64,000 bases of DNA from Prunus persica (Eukaryota; Streptophyta; Magnoliopsida; Rosales; Rosaceae), in assembly GCF_000346465.2 (NCBI RefSeq), contig NC_034009.1, positions 11,090,186 through 11,154,185 on the forward strand, given 5' to 3'. This document shows positions 12,457 to 23,402 of this stretch, piece by piece (position 1 is the first letter of the stretch; each line of letters begins with the position of its first letter). The notes beneath the pieces were generated by a model. It did not search any database. It saw only the letters and a list, made by a program, of their open reading frames with translations, and was not told where the DNA came from. Position numbers and translations under genes: made by a program.

Positions 12457-12923
12457 AAAATATACTTTTGAAAAGTAATTCCACTAATTTGCACCAACTT
12501 CAAGTAGTCGCCCAATAATTTTGGAAGCCCTTGAAAAATACAACTAAGAAAATGTATTTGCCTTTAAACCCTTTTAAATTTTATTTCTTTTTTATCACCA
12601 TATATAGAGAGTAAACTTTGAAATTTCGTAATTTCAAGTTATAGTTGGGTGTGATGATCAAAATTCATGGGTGTATATAGCAAGTAGCAAAAACTTAGAA
12701 GTGAAGTTCCACAACAGTAACGGTCTTGAAAAAAAAAAAAAAAAAAAGGTCCACAGTAACAACTATGGACCGCCGTTACACAAATACATGCTCCTCTCTC
12801 TTCCGGTCTTCCCTCTAAACCCTGATCGTTTCAGTACCTGGGCTTTAGCTCTTTCTCTCTCTCCAAAACTCGCCGAGTTCACTCGGAGCCCCAAAATCAG
12901 ACTGGACTCGGTCCTTCAAAGCC
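12457..12923. other. Upstream region of the helical-repeat gene
   Basis: AT-rich, with a run of A at 12728-12747. The last 150 bases are CT-rich and probably hold the 5' UTR. Confidence 0.4.
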
Positions 12924-15900
12924 ATGCAAGTGGTCTCCAATACTCGCAGGCTCTCTAGAGCTCTCAAATCTCCCATTTTTATCAAATCCGATCAATTTCT
13001 CTCTCCAGATGTCCGAGTTGTCGAAGCTCCCCTCACTTCTTTCCAATGGCGGAATCTCAGCACCGTCTCTTCGCGAAACTCCTTGTTCTCTGGTAGGCTC
13101 AGCATTCGCTCATCTAATTCTCATTGCGAACCTTTCTCTTTTCTGTATTTAGTTGAAATTTTTTTGTAACTAATATTCTGTTTGGTTGCCGAGAAATATC
13201 TGGCAAGCCAAAGCTGAACTCAAAGGAGTAAAGTATTACTTTTGAGATGTTTTTTTTTTTTTTTTTTTTTTTCTGTGTTGATGCAGTTTCTATAGTTTAT
13301 ATGTTGTTTGGTTGTTGAGAAACCTGAGGAAATGAAAGGAATAAAAGGGTAAAAGATAATGATTATTGAGTCTTATGTTTCTAGTGACAAAGTTAGAGTC
13401 TTTTGTTTTTATGTTCTCAGGTTTTGTTAAATTTTTTTATATTTATAATCTGCGAGTATTTTTTTCATGAACCAAACAAACAAGCAAAGTGTATATCTTG
13501 AAATCAATAATTTTGTTACATGAGGATATTGAATTATATAGGCATTACTCGCGGTTATCTTCTGCCAATGGAACAACGCACAATGTGCACAATGATGACA
13601 TTGAGAGCGCCCTTTTCTTCTGAAGCGAGTACCGTCGAAGGTGGTTCCACAGGTTGTAGCTTTGCTTTGGTGTAAATTGTTTCAAATTGATGTTTAAGTT
13701 GTTATAGTAATATCTTCTTTTCTTGGTTGGGTGCAGAGGTTGTGAAGGAGCTGTATGATAAAATGCTGCAATCTGTGAATATAAAACGATCAATGCCCCC
13801 CAATGCTTGGTTATGGTCATTGATTGAGAATTGCAAAAAGCATGAAGATATTAAGCTTCTATTTGACATATTGCAGAACTTACGCAGATTTGTTAGTTCC
13901 TAATCTCTCAGCATTATGGTTGGCTCACCATTTTCAATTTGCATACTCTAAGTGAAGTTTAAGTTGTTTCTGTTGACAGTTGTATGCTTTGTTTTTTATT
14001 GCAGAGATTGTCAAATCTTCGCATCCATTCTGATTTTAATTGCAATCTCTGCCGAGAGGTTACTAAGGCATGTGTTCGTGTGGGGGCCCTCGACTTTGGT
14101 ATGCCGTATGAATCTTATTTTTAGGGCTCAAATTTGGTCTCTTTTTGTGAGTGAAATTCTAAATCTACAGTTTAGAGAAACCCTTGCATGTAGATTGCTG
14201 GGTGTTCAGAGTTCTGCACTTGCTGGATCTTATCAATTGATATATCTGACATTGCAGGAAAGAAGGCCTTGTGGAAACATAATGTGTATGGATTGGCTCC
14301 TACCATCGGATCTGCTCACCATTTACTGGTACTAATGAAATTGGACGTTGACCATTTAGGTTTCTCTTGTACTTGACATTTAGATGCAATAAAATCTTGC
14401 TGTAAATTGGCTGCAGCTACATGCTAAAGAACGCGGTGATGCTAAACTTATGATGGAAATAATGAGTCTTTTAAAGAAGAATGACTTACCCTTGCAACCT
14501 GGTACAGCAGATATTGTTTTCAGGTATCTAGGTTATAAACTGTGACTGCTTTGATAATGCGTTTACTTCTTACCTTCCAAAGTTTCATTGTGAAAAAGAA
14601 CTTAAAATACTGGACAGATTTCACAAGTGGTCTCTGTAGTGGTTTGATTGCAAAGAAACAAGACAATCATTAGCTAAGGTTTTTGTTTTCTGTAGGGTTT
14701 CACTTTTATATTTTTGTAATGTTCTTAACATGATCTTGAATCTGTTTTGGTTGACTATTTGCAGCATCTGTTACAATACTGATAATTGGCAGCTGATGTC
14801 TAAGTACTCAAAAAGGTTTGTCAAAGCTGGAGTAAAGCTACGGCAAACTGCGTTTGATCTATGGATGGAATTTGCTGCTAAAATAGGTTTCTACAAATTC
14901 TCTGTTCTCTTATATTATGTTTTGAGACCAAATTATTATTATTTTTTCTATCGTCATAATGCTATCCTTAGCTTCAAATGAATATTATCCTTTATGATGG
15001 CATCCGGTATATTGTTTAAAGCATTTCAAGTTTCTCATTTGCAGGAGATGTTGAATCATTGTGGAAAATTGAGAAGTTAAGATCTGAGTCGATGAAGCAG
15101 CACACTGTTGCGAGTGGATTTTCATGTGCTAAGGTATTGAACCTTACATCCCTGTATTCTTCCCCCAAACTTTCCATACCTATTTGTTAAAACGAGATGG
15201 ACAGGTAGCTGGGTCCAGTAAGCAATGGTCTGGAGATGGTTGATTCTACTACCAGATGTGTAAGAGAACCACTCAAACCTGGTTATAGGCGGTTAAGTGA
15301 CAGTTCCTCTATATATCTGGTTAAATGGCTTCTATGAAGCTAGAACCAACTAGCTCTTTGNNNNNNNNNNNNNNNNNNNNNNNNNNNNNNNNNNNNNNNN
15401 NNNNNNNNNNNNNNNNNNNNNNNNNNNNNNNNNNNNNNNNNNNNNNNNNNNNNNNNNNNNCAGCATCTCCAGTTAGAGCTTTGTTTGGAATAGCTATTAG
15501 TTTCAATCAATTCACCCCATGTTTTTTTTAACTTTTATTTACTAATTTTTTTGCAGGGTTTTCTCTTAGTACATAAGCCAGAGGAAGCTGCTTCAGTCAT
15601 CCAAGTTCTAAATCAGGTTTGATTCCTTATTACACTTTATATTTTGATAGGGGAAATAAGTCCTACAATAGCTAATTTGAAATCTGAGTCTTTTGTAGAA
15701 ATGTAAAGCCTTTAAACGGCACCACAGAATCTCTCTGTTGAATGAATGGAGCAACTATGATTCATTTCATTTGTTTATTATATCAGGATACATGACCATA
15801 TTTGAACTTTTAATACTTCTGTCCACCTATTAGTAAATTTAATGTTTGACATACAAAGAGAGAATAGCTCCTACTCTGGTTTCGCATGAGGTGTGAGTTC

Positions 15901-16350
15901 CATTGTTGAACACAACTCAAGATTTTGGTTTCAGATTGGCTCCACCTTACCTTTAAGGACAAGATTATGATCAAACTTATTTCCATGTTATGATTTTATT
16001 TCATATTTTGCTATTTGCTGACGCCATTGAGATTTATGTATGCCAGACTTTCCCTGATGCAAAGAAGTCCAGCATTGTGGTTGAGCTTCAAAAGTTGGTT
16101 AGTGAGTGGCCCTTAGAGGTTATTAGGCACCAAAAGGAAGAGGACAGAAAGGTATACCATTTATGCAACTGTTTTTCTTGTTCAATAGTCTGTTTGAGAA
16201 CTCAAGCTTACACGTTGTCCCTGTATCCAGGCATTAGCCATATCTTTAACATCTGATATTCCTGCAATGGTTAGTGGTCTATTAACCACGGGCTTACAAG
16301 TGAATGTAAACATTGAGGACCTAACCAGCAAAGAAGGTGTTCTTTATTGA
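12924..16350 (+). CDS. PPR/TPR-like helical-repeat protein, probably mitochondrial
   Basis: Eleven GT-AG exons join in frame to 400 residues: 12924-13092, 13542-13652, 13737-13891, 14005-14098, 14258-14328, 14417-14523, 14765-14886, 15045-15133, 15557-15616, 16047-16151, 16231-16350. The N-terminus (MQVVSNTRRLSRALKSPIF) is rich in Arg and Ser and poor in acids, like a mitochondrial presequence. The body is alpha-helical, with pairs resembling PPR/TPR repeats (YDKMLQSVNIKRSMPPNAWL; VTKACVRVGALDFGKKALWK; FVKAGVKLRQTAFDLWMEFA). I recognise the style but not a named family, so no function is assigned. The 100-N gap falls inside intron 8 and does not touch coding sequence. The exon model is strong because all phases agree. 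Confidence 0.82.
15361..15460. other. Assembly gap of 100 Ns
   Basis: One hundred Ns in intron 8 of the helical-repeat gene. True length is unknown because 100 is a conventional filler. Frames that cross it are meaningless. Confidence 1.
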
Positions 16351-17039
16351 ACTCCTCGGGAATGAATGAAAATCTGAAGCTCCATGTGCCGTCCGTATCC
16401 TGTAAAAGAGAGAACCATGTGTTTTGGCCATGGTTGATGAGCACTCCAATGATTGCTCTCCTTACAAAGGCAATGCAAGTTTTGTTGTTATGTCAGTGAT
16501 TTGATTCAATTAACTTTACAAGTGCGTTTGTATCATTTCAAATATCTTCAAGCTGAAACTTCTGACCCGGAGGGATATTTTCGGAATGTGACATTTGATA
16601 GGTTAATTTTATACTCTAGCTAGATCTTTCAGAGCAAGAGGACCTACTAAACCCTATTGCATAGTTTCAAATCACAATTTCTGGATTTGGGAAACGTGAA
16701 GTTTTTCTTTTAATAACAATTAATGGATGGCCGTATATATCTTTTGATTTCTCGACAGTGATTCACATCCTTGAAGGTTTTCTTCAGTTTCCTATGGCAA
16801 AATTTTCAAATATAAACCGTAATTCTTTCTAATGTTCACTCAGCCTTTTTTATGATAGTAAAAGATTTTACACCCTTTATGCTTCTCTTGAGCTATATAG
16901 TAATTCTATGATTTACATAAACAACTGATGCACCAAAGTGCTGTAAAACGGACAACCAATGCACGAAAATGCTTTGGATTATACTCCTATAACAGTATCA
17001 ATTGGCTCATAGGTGCATAGTTTCTGCCTGCAGTGGGAT
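16351..17039. other. 3' flank and intergenic
   Basis: Probable 3' UTR of the upstream gene, then AT-rich sequence distantly similar to the upstream regions of the aspartic proteases ('caccaaaatgc' motifs). Confidence 0.4.
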
Positions 17040-18462
17040 ATGGCTGTTGTTGCCTCTCTCTTTCCCAGCATTTTCTTCTTCCTGTATACCACCTTCATTC
17101 TTCAATCCACAAGTGCTATCAGCAGCACTGGTGGTGATGGCATTGCCCCGTTTGCCTGATCCACCTCAACTCACCTCTTTCCCCATTATACAACCACTCC
17201 ATGACCAACCTTGAGCGTATACGAGCAGCTGCTTACCGTTCTTTTTTGCGCCTCAAGCACATCCATTCCCTCACCACCTCCTCTCCATCCTCACGCCAGG
17301 AATATGATATTTCTTCTAGATTAGTCCCTTAAAACGGTGAGTACATGGTACTTTCTCTGTAGGCAGGGACACCCCCTACTCAAATTCAGTCCTTTATGGA
17401 CACTGGAAGTGACGTCATTTGGATAAAATGCTTACAAAGTTCCAATGTCTTTAACCCTGCAGAATCTTCCTCTTGCAGCTACTATTCGTGCGATTCCCTT
17501 TCTTGTAATGATCTAGGTGCAAGCGGCAACACTTGCGGAGGCAGAGATTTTCGTGAACCTTGCTACTATATAGGAGAATATGTAGATGGTTCCACAACAA
17601 GGGGAACTATTTCTCATGACAAGTTTGCATTTGAAGGCTCTGAGAGGGAGCTTGTAGATGTTGGACACTTGGATTTTGGCTGTTCCTACTACTCTTCATG
17701 GGAATTTGTGGGGAACCAAACAAACAGGTGCTCTGGGCTTGAACAGGGCTGCTTTGTCCTTAACTTCTTAACTGGGCATAACGAGGTTCTCATACTGCAT
17801 GGTGCTGCCAGACAATGAGGAATCAGTAAGCAGGATATATTTTGGATCAGAAAAACAAAGTTCTCATACTGCATGGTGCTGCCAGACAATGAGGAATCAG
17901 TAAGCAGGATATATTTTGGATCAGAAAAACAAAGTTCTCATACTGCATGGTGCTGCCAAACTCCATTTGATCAAGAGGAAAAGGCCTACTACTATGTCAC
18001 TCTGAATGAAATTAGCATTGGTGATCAAGATGTTCCTCTCCCTGATGGGTTTTTAGTATGATAAGTGATGGGGAAGGAGGGTTTGTTTTTGATTCAGGCA
18101 CAACTTATACGATGCTTCGATCAGAAGCATATGACGTATTCGTCACGGCACTGCACAAAGCCATACGCTTGCTGCAAAGGAGAGATCCGATGGAATGGTT
18201 TGAGAAGTGTTTCGAGGGAAGTTTTCAGGACTTGGACTCTGCAGGACCAGATGTCACATTTTTTTTTTATGGTGTACAAGTCATGCTAACGAAGCAAACT
18301 ACTTACATTGAAGTAGAGCAGGTACTTTGGTGCCTTGCCATTATCAGGTCCAATGAAAAGTTGTCCACATTTGGAAATATTCAGCAGCGGAACTATTTTG
18401 TTGGTTATGACGTTGAACAAGGAGTGGTTTCGTTTGCTCCGGTTGACTGTGCTACCTTCTGA
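17040..18462 (+). pseudogene. Broken CDR1-like aspartic protease (copy 1)
   Basis: Collinear with the intact gene at 18955-20277 but disabled. It starts ATG at 17040 (MAVVASLFPSIFFFLYTTFI, signal-peptide like), then hits a stop near 17157 by frameshift and a TAA near 17330 where the intact copy has a sense codon. The first catalytic motif MDTGSDVIW (from 17396) and the second, FDSGTTYTML (about 18091-18120), are both still present. A frameshift near 17720-17760 replaces the segment before a 74-bp direct repeat (17786-17957), and part of the following region is lost. The C-terminal domain is readable to SFAPVDCATF and a stop at 18460-18462. Cannot make a full protease. Confidence 0.9.
17786..17957 (+). 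repeat. 74-bp tandem repeat, about 2.3 copies, inside the broken protease
   Basis: Units start at 17786, 17860 and 17934 (partial), each opening GTTCTCATACTGCATGGTGC. The unit is a piece of the protease coding sequence (FSYCMVLPDNEESVSRIYFG region), and 74 is not a multiple of 3, so each repeat shifts the frame. Confidence 0.92.
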
Positions 18463-18954
18463 TCACGATTAGATGATCACGACTTGGCACGGGGGTTAGC
18501 TAGGTTAGCCGTATAGCCATGGCCAGGAGCCTGGACATGCTTTTGTGTCATATTAGTCTTTCCCCATCTTTTGATTCCAAGACAGGCATTCACACCCCTG
18601 AAGCTTTTCTTCAGCTTCCTGCGTTTTTCCAGTACGAACCCTTAACCATAAAATACCTAACCCCGCAACAATTCTGTCTAATGTCCAAATATTATTCACT
18701 CAGCTACTTTTGATGCAAGAGTAAAGGTATCACATCCTTGATGCCTTTCTTGACCTACTTTTTTTATAATAAAAAAACTCATTCACACTTTATATTAGTT
18801 CACAAACTTACATGGTATACATTAATAACTAAATCTACTCCTAATGCTGCCTTATTAATAAAAAACTATTGCACCAAAATGCATAGCTTACCTTCCTAAA
18901 AAAGCATTAGTTGGCTAGGTGCTTTTCTGATGCAGTATTCTCATATATTAGATA
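18463..18954. other. Upstream region of protease copy 2
   Basis: From about 18710 to 18954 it is nearly identical to 26065-26310 upstream of copy 3, so the duplicated unit includes the promoter region. A precise TATA box cannot be assigned among many AT-rich words. Confidence 0.55.
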
Positions 18955-20277
18955 ATGGGCATATCGCTGCCCTCTCTCTTCTCCAACATTTTCTTCTTCT
19001 TGAACACCATCTTTATTCTTCAATCCATAAACTCTATCAGCAGCAGTACTGCTGGTGATGGCTTTTCTGTTCGTCTGATCCACCGTGACTCACCTCTATC
19101 CCCATCATACAATCATTCCATGACCGCCTATGATCGTATACATGCTGCTGCTTATCGTTCTGTCTTGCGGCTTAACCACATCCACTCACTCACCACCACC
19201 TTTTCATCCTCAGAACATGACATCTCTTCTAGAATAGTCCCTGAAAATGGTGAGTACATAGTGACTTTCTCTGTGGGTACTCCCCCTATCCAAGTACATG
19301 CCTTCATGGACACTGGAAGTGAGGTCATTTGGGTCAAATGCTCACAAAGCTCCCCTGTCTTCAACCCTGCAAAATCCTCCTCTTATGGTCACCATCCGTG
19401 TGATTCCCTTGCCTGTGAGGTTTTAGGGGTAGGCAGGAGAACCTGCGCAGAGTTTCTTGACCCTTGTTACTATAGGGTAAGATATGGAGATGGTTCCACA
19501 ACGGAGGGAACTCTGTCCCATGACAAGTTTGCATTTGAAGACCCTGAGAGGAACCTTGTGGATGTTGGTCACTTGGATTTTGGTTGTTCTGACTTCTCTT
19601 CATGGCATTTTCGTGGGAACCAATCAGGGGCTCTTGGCCTGAGCCGGCAACCCCTGTCCTTAATTTCTCAACTAGGCATAAAAAAGTTCTCATACTGCAT
19701 GGTGCTCCCTGACAATGAGGGATCAGGAAGCAGGATGTATTTTGGCTCAGAGGCAGTGATCTCTGGTGGGCAAACTCCACTTCTGAAGGGAGTGGATTGG
19801 TATTACTATGTCACTCTTATTGGAATTAGCATTGGTGACCAAAATGTACCTCTCCCTGATGGGATTTTTAACATGACAAGTGATGGGAAAGGAGGGTTTA
19901 TTATTGATTCAGGCACAACTTACACATTCCTTAGATCAGAAGCATATGATGCATTGATCGAGGCACTCGGGGAAGCCATAGATTTGCCTCAAAGGAGAGG
20001 ACCAAGCCAATGGTATGAGTTGTGTTTTGAGGGAAGTTTTGAGGACTTGGATTCTGCAGCACCAGATTTGAAATTCATTTTTGATGGTGCAGAAGTCATT
20101 CTAATGAAACAAACTACTTACATTGAAGCAGAGAAGGGGCTTTGGTGCCTTGCCATGGTGAGGTCCAATGAAGAGTTGTCCATACTGGGAAATATGCAAC
20201 AACAGAACTATTTTGTTGGTTATGACCTTGAACAAGAAGTGGTTTCTTTTGCTCCAGTTGACTGTGCTACCTTCTAG
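18955..20277 (+). CDS. CDR1-like (nepenthesin-type, A1B) aspartic protease, intact
   Basis: Single-exon gene of 440 residues, usual for the plant CDR1-like group. A hydrophobic signal peptide (about 5-28) sends it to the secretory pathway. A propeptide-like part contains FSVRLIHRDSPLSP. The first catalytic Asp is D119 in DTGS and the second is D318 in DSGT. The flap Tyr is in YGDGS (Y178). Cys-rich residues at about 149-171 match the nepenthesin-type insertion. Arabidopsis CDR1 is an apoplastic protease in disease-resistance signalling; that role here is by family only. Chosen start: the only ATG directly before the signal peptide. Close paralogues flank it at 17040 and 26311. Confidence 0.93.
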   Translation: MGISLPSLFSNIFFFLNTIFILQSINSISSSTAGDGFSVRLIHRDSPLSPSYNHSMTAYDRIHAAAYRSVLRLNHIHSLTTTFSSSEHDISSRIVPENGEYIVTFSVGTPPIQVHAFMDTGSEVIWVKCSQSSPVFNPAKSSSYGHHPCDSLACEVLGVGRRTCAEFLDPCYYRVRYGDGSTTEGTLSHDKFAFEDPERNLVDVGHLDFGCSDFSSWHFRGNQSGALGLSRQPLSLISQLGIKKFSYCMVLPDNEGSGSRMYFGSEAVISGGQTPLLKGVDWYYYVTLIGISIGDQNVPLPDGIFNMTSDGKGGFIIDSGTTYTFLRSEAYDALIEALGEAIDLPQRRGPSQWYELCFEGSFEDLDSAAPDLKFIFDGAEVILMKQTTYIEAEKGLWCLAMVRSNEELSILGNMQQQNYFVGYDLEQEVVSFAPVDCATF

Positions 20278-20374
20278 TAGGTAGTGGCCTAACCAACTTC
20301 AATAATATTTCTGATCTTTCCAGACTTTTAATCAGAAAAACATGCTAGCAAGTCTTTTTATCAACCTTTTTTTT

Positions 20375-20965
20375 TGTTGGAACAATAGAAAATACGAATT
20401 TAAAGATAATAAAAATTCTTAATAGAATTGTAATAATCAAATACAATAACAAATTTATATGAAATTAATGTAAATTAACAAACACAATAGAAATATTGAC
20501 AACTTTAGTGATTGAGGCTTGCAAGAATTGCAATGTCCAAAGACAGATTTCGCCCTTGCCCTTGTGCTTGGTAGTTCTATAGGCGTCCATCTCCCAGGAT
20601 TCAACAATCGATAATCCTAGACTATGACAAACCAATTATATATTTATACTCTTAAGACTAGACTCAGAATTGATCAAAAGAGTAAAACTAGAGCACTGGG
20701 GAATACTCTAAATTTTCACGGGTAAGAACTAGTTGGATAGCCATACAACACGGGTTTTTTTATAATTAACCCAAGTGACCTCTGGAATAATAACAGTGGC
20801 TGTTCACTAAATGACGCCACTTATGCAAAGGAAAGATGCAACTGCACTTAATTCAATTGCATCCGATGCAACCCTTCATACCTAAACAAAATAATTATTT
20901 TCATTCACACATTAAAAATTAAAAATTAAAAAATCTAATAAATATTATAATATTATTTTCCAACA
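20375..20965 (-). mobile_element. Solo LTR inserted behind protease copy 2
   Basis: Begins TGTTGGAACAATAG and ends TTTTCCAACA, so it has TG/CA termini with a short inverted repeat. On the minus strand it has a TATA-like TATAAATATATAA (about 20638-20650). Protease copy 3 has uninterrupted sequence at the same point (27716-27732), which shows this is an insertion. The left flank is a T run, so the 5-bp duplication is blurred. Confidence 0.7.
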
Positions 20966-21025
20966 CCTTTTATTTCACCCTTGAGAAAACAGAAGCCGCA
21001 AGATCGAAGACCGATTTGTCCTATA

Positions 21026-21740
21026 TATATATATATATATACATCCGCCCAGCGCTTATGCGCCACGTGTCAAAAAGTAAAGCCATAAGGCTACACGATT
21101 TTAAAAAAAAAATTAGAAAAAAGGAGTATAGCAGCATGGAGCATTTAAAAAAAATTATATTATCTTTATTCAACAATATGTGAGAATTATATGTATAATA
21201 CGTGAATTTTGTGTGTCTTATTGAAATTTTTATAAAAAAAATATGGGTATTAAACATGAGAAATACGTGCATATGTGTATAATATACATTATTAAGCATG
21301 AAAGTACTATAATCTTTTTACAGGTAATAACTCTGGAAAAGTAAAAAATCAAAAGGGGAAATAGAGACTCGAGTAATGGCCTAATAGTAATGCATAGAGC
21401 TCTTGGGCTATGGAGAAATTTAATTAAGATACCCAAACAATTTCACGAAAGACTTAATAAATATAAATTAATTATTTTGTAGACTTTTTCTTTAATATTT
21501 TTATATTAAATAAAAATAAAAATATAATTACTAATTAAAGTAATTCAAAAAGCTAAGATATTACTTAATTACATATATTAAATTAAAGAAGTAGGCCAAA
21601 AAAAGGAGTAAAAAAATTAATTATATATTTTTTAAATTAAAAAAAAAAACCTCTCTCGACGAAAATTCGTTGGCACAGGTCTATGCTGGTGAAATTTCGA
21701 GGATTAAATATTCTTTTTAAAAAGTATAGCTGGGATGCTA

Positions 21741-21784
<44 letters not shown>

Positions 21785-22651
21785 ACACTCCCACTGGCTA
21801 GGTGCCACGTGTTTAAACAGTAAAGCAGGCAGGCATACTATTTTTAAAAAAAATTAGGAAAAACGAGTATAGCCGCACAGCTATACTATTTCGGATAAAA
21901 TTCAAAAAAAATCTAGTAGAGCCGTTATACATAGACCCGCCCAGCGCCTATGTGCTATACTATTTTTAAAACAAAATTAAAAAAAGAGTATAGCCACACG
22001 GCGAGACTACTTTTTAAAGAAAATTAGGGGAAAACTAAGTATAGCCGTGCGGCTATACCATTTAAAAAATATATATTATTTTTATTCAATAATATGTGAG
22101 AATTATGTGTATAATACGTGAATTTTGTGTGTCTTATTGAAATTTTTGTAAAAAATATGTGGATTAAACATGAGAAATACATGTGTACATGTATAATACA
22201 TTATTAAACGTGAAAGTGCTAAAATCTTTCTACGGGTAATAACTCTGAAAAATTAAAAAAATCAAAAGGGGTAAATAGAGACTCGAGTAATGGTCTAATA
22301 GTAATGCATAGGGCTCTTGGGCTATGGAGAAATTTAATTAAGACACCCAAACTATTTCACAAAAGACTTAATAAATAGAAATTAATTATTTTATGGACTT
22401 TTTCTTTAATTTTTTATATTAAATAAAAATTAAAATATAATTACTAATTAAAGTAATTCAAAAAGCTAAGATATTACTTAATTAGATATATTAAATTCAA
22501 GAAGAAGGTCAAAAAACAAAAGTAAAGAAACTAATTTTATATTTTTAAAATTTAAAAAAACCCCTCTTGATGAACGATTGTTGGCATAGGTCTATGCCGG
22601 CGAAATTTCCCAGATTAAATATTCTTTTTAAAAAGTATAGCCGTGCCTCTA

Positions 22652-22692
<41 letters not shown>

Positions 22693-22728
22693 GCACCCGA
22701 CATCTAGGTGCCACGTGTCAAAACAGTA
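21026..22728. repeat. AT-rich repeat array with 20-bp palindromes, block A
   Basis: Two units of roughly 0.9 kb (about 21040-21780 and 21781-22690), each with a 'GCCACGTGTCAAA' or 'GCCACGTGTTTAAA' box, palindromes of consensus GTATAGCCGTGCGGCTATAC, an AT-rich stretch with GTGAGAATTAT...ATACGTGAATTTTGTG, a 'GGTCTATGCYGG' box, and an AT microsatellite. Palindromes or relics start at 21724, 21867, 21975, 22039 (perfect) and 22635. The family recurs at 35.9-39.0 kb. There is no coding frame. Confidence 0.8.
21744..21781. repeat. AT microsatellite
   Basis: About 18-19 AT repeats. Similar AT runs occur at 22655-22686 and 23134-23158 in the same array, one per unit. Confidence 0.9.
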
Positions 22729-22730
22729 TA

Positions 22731-23128
22731 CAGTTCCCTTTTATTGAGGGATCCCTCAAATAATTTTATTTGAGGGATGCTCTTTAGGGTACTCTACAAT
22801 TTTTTTTTCAAATGATCCAAACCATCTATTTTTTAGGTCTTCATTCATAGATCATCTTTACAAAAAATTAGACAAATCAGAAACCATTTCGACATCCAAT
22901 TGTGTCTTACAAAATCAATGAACACAGTGCTTCCAGAAAGTACTAAATTTTCAATAACTCAAATAAATGATCAAATATTATCGGATTCAAGTAATTTTTT
23001 GTAGAAATGATCTTTGAATGAGTATCTATAAAATAGACGGTTTGGATTAGTGAAATACAATCTAGAGAGGGGCCTACAAGGAGTGTCCTTCAAATAAGCT
23101 TATTTGAGGGATCCCTCAGTGTAAGCTC

Positions 23129-23132
<4 letters not shown>
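22731..23132. mobile_element. Foldback MITE (GAGGGATCCCTC ends)
   Basis: 402 bp whose halves are nearly inverted copies along most of their length. Both ends carry TGAGGGATCCCTCAAATAA, and deeper matched parts include CCAAACCATCTATTTT on the left and its inverse near 23030-23050. Flanked by TA on both sides, so a TA target site is possible (Tc1/mariner-like), but the AT-rich surroundings make that weak. Inserted in palindrome block A. Confidence 0.72.
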
Positions 23133-23133
<1 letters not shown>

Positions 23134-23175
<42 letters not shown>

Positions 23176-23402
23176 ATGTGTGTGTGTGTATACCCGCCTA
23201 GCGCTTATGCACCACCTGTCAAACGAGTATAGCCATGCGGCGATACAATTTTTTAAACAAAATTCAAAAAAAGAGTATAGCCGCACGACTATACTACTTT
23301 TTAAAGAAAATTAGGGAAAAGCTGAGTATAGCCGTGCGGCTATACCATTTAATATATATATATATATATTATTATTTATTCAATAATATAATACTTGAAT
23401 TT
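23134..23402. repeat. Palindrome block A, remainder beyond the MITE
   Basis: Resumes with AT and GT microsatellites, a 'CGCCTAGCGCTTATGCACCACCTGTCAAA' type box (here split by changes), and palindromes at 23227 (degenerate), 23275 and 23326 (perfect). It is cut at about 23402 where the Ty3/gypsy fragment begins. Confidence 0.75.

Noticed and set aside
15321..15531. Frames of 61-68 codons across 15361-15460
   Set aside because: They span the N gap and are artefacts.
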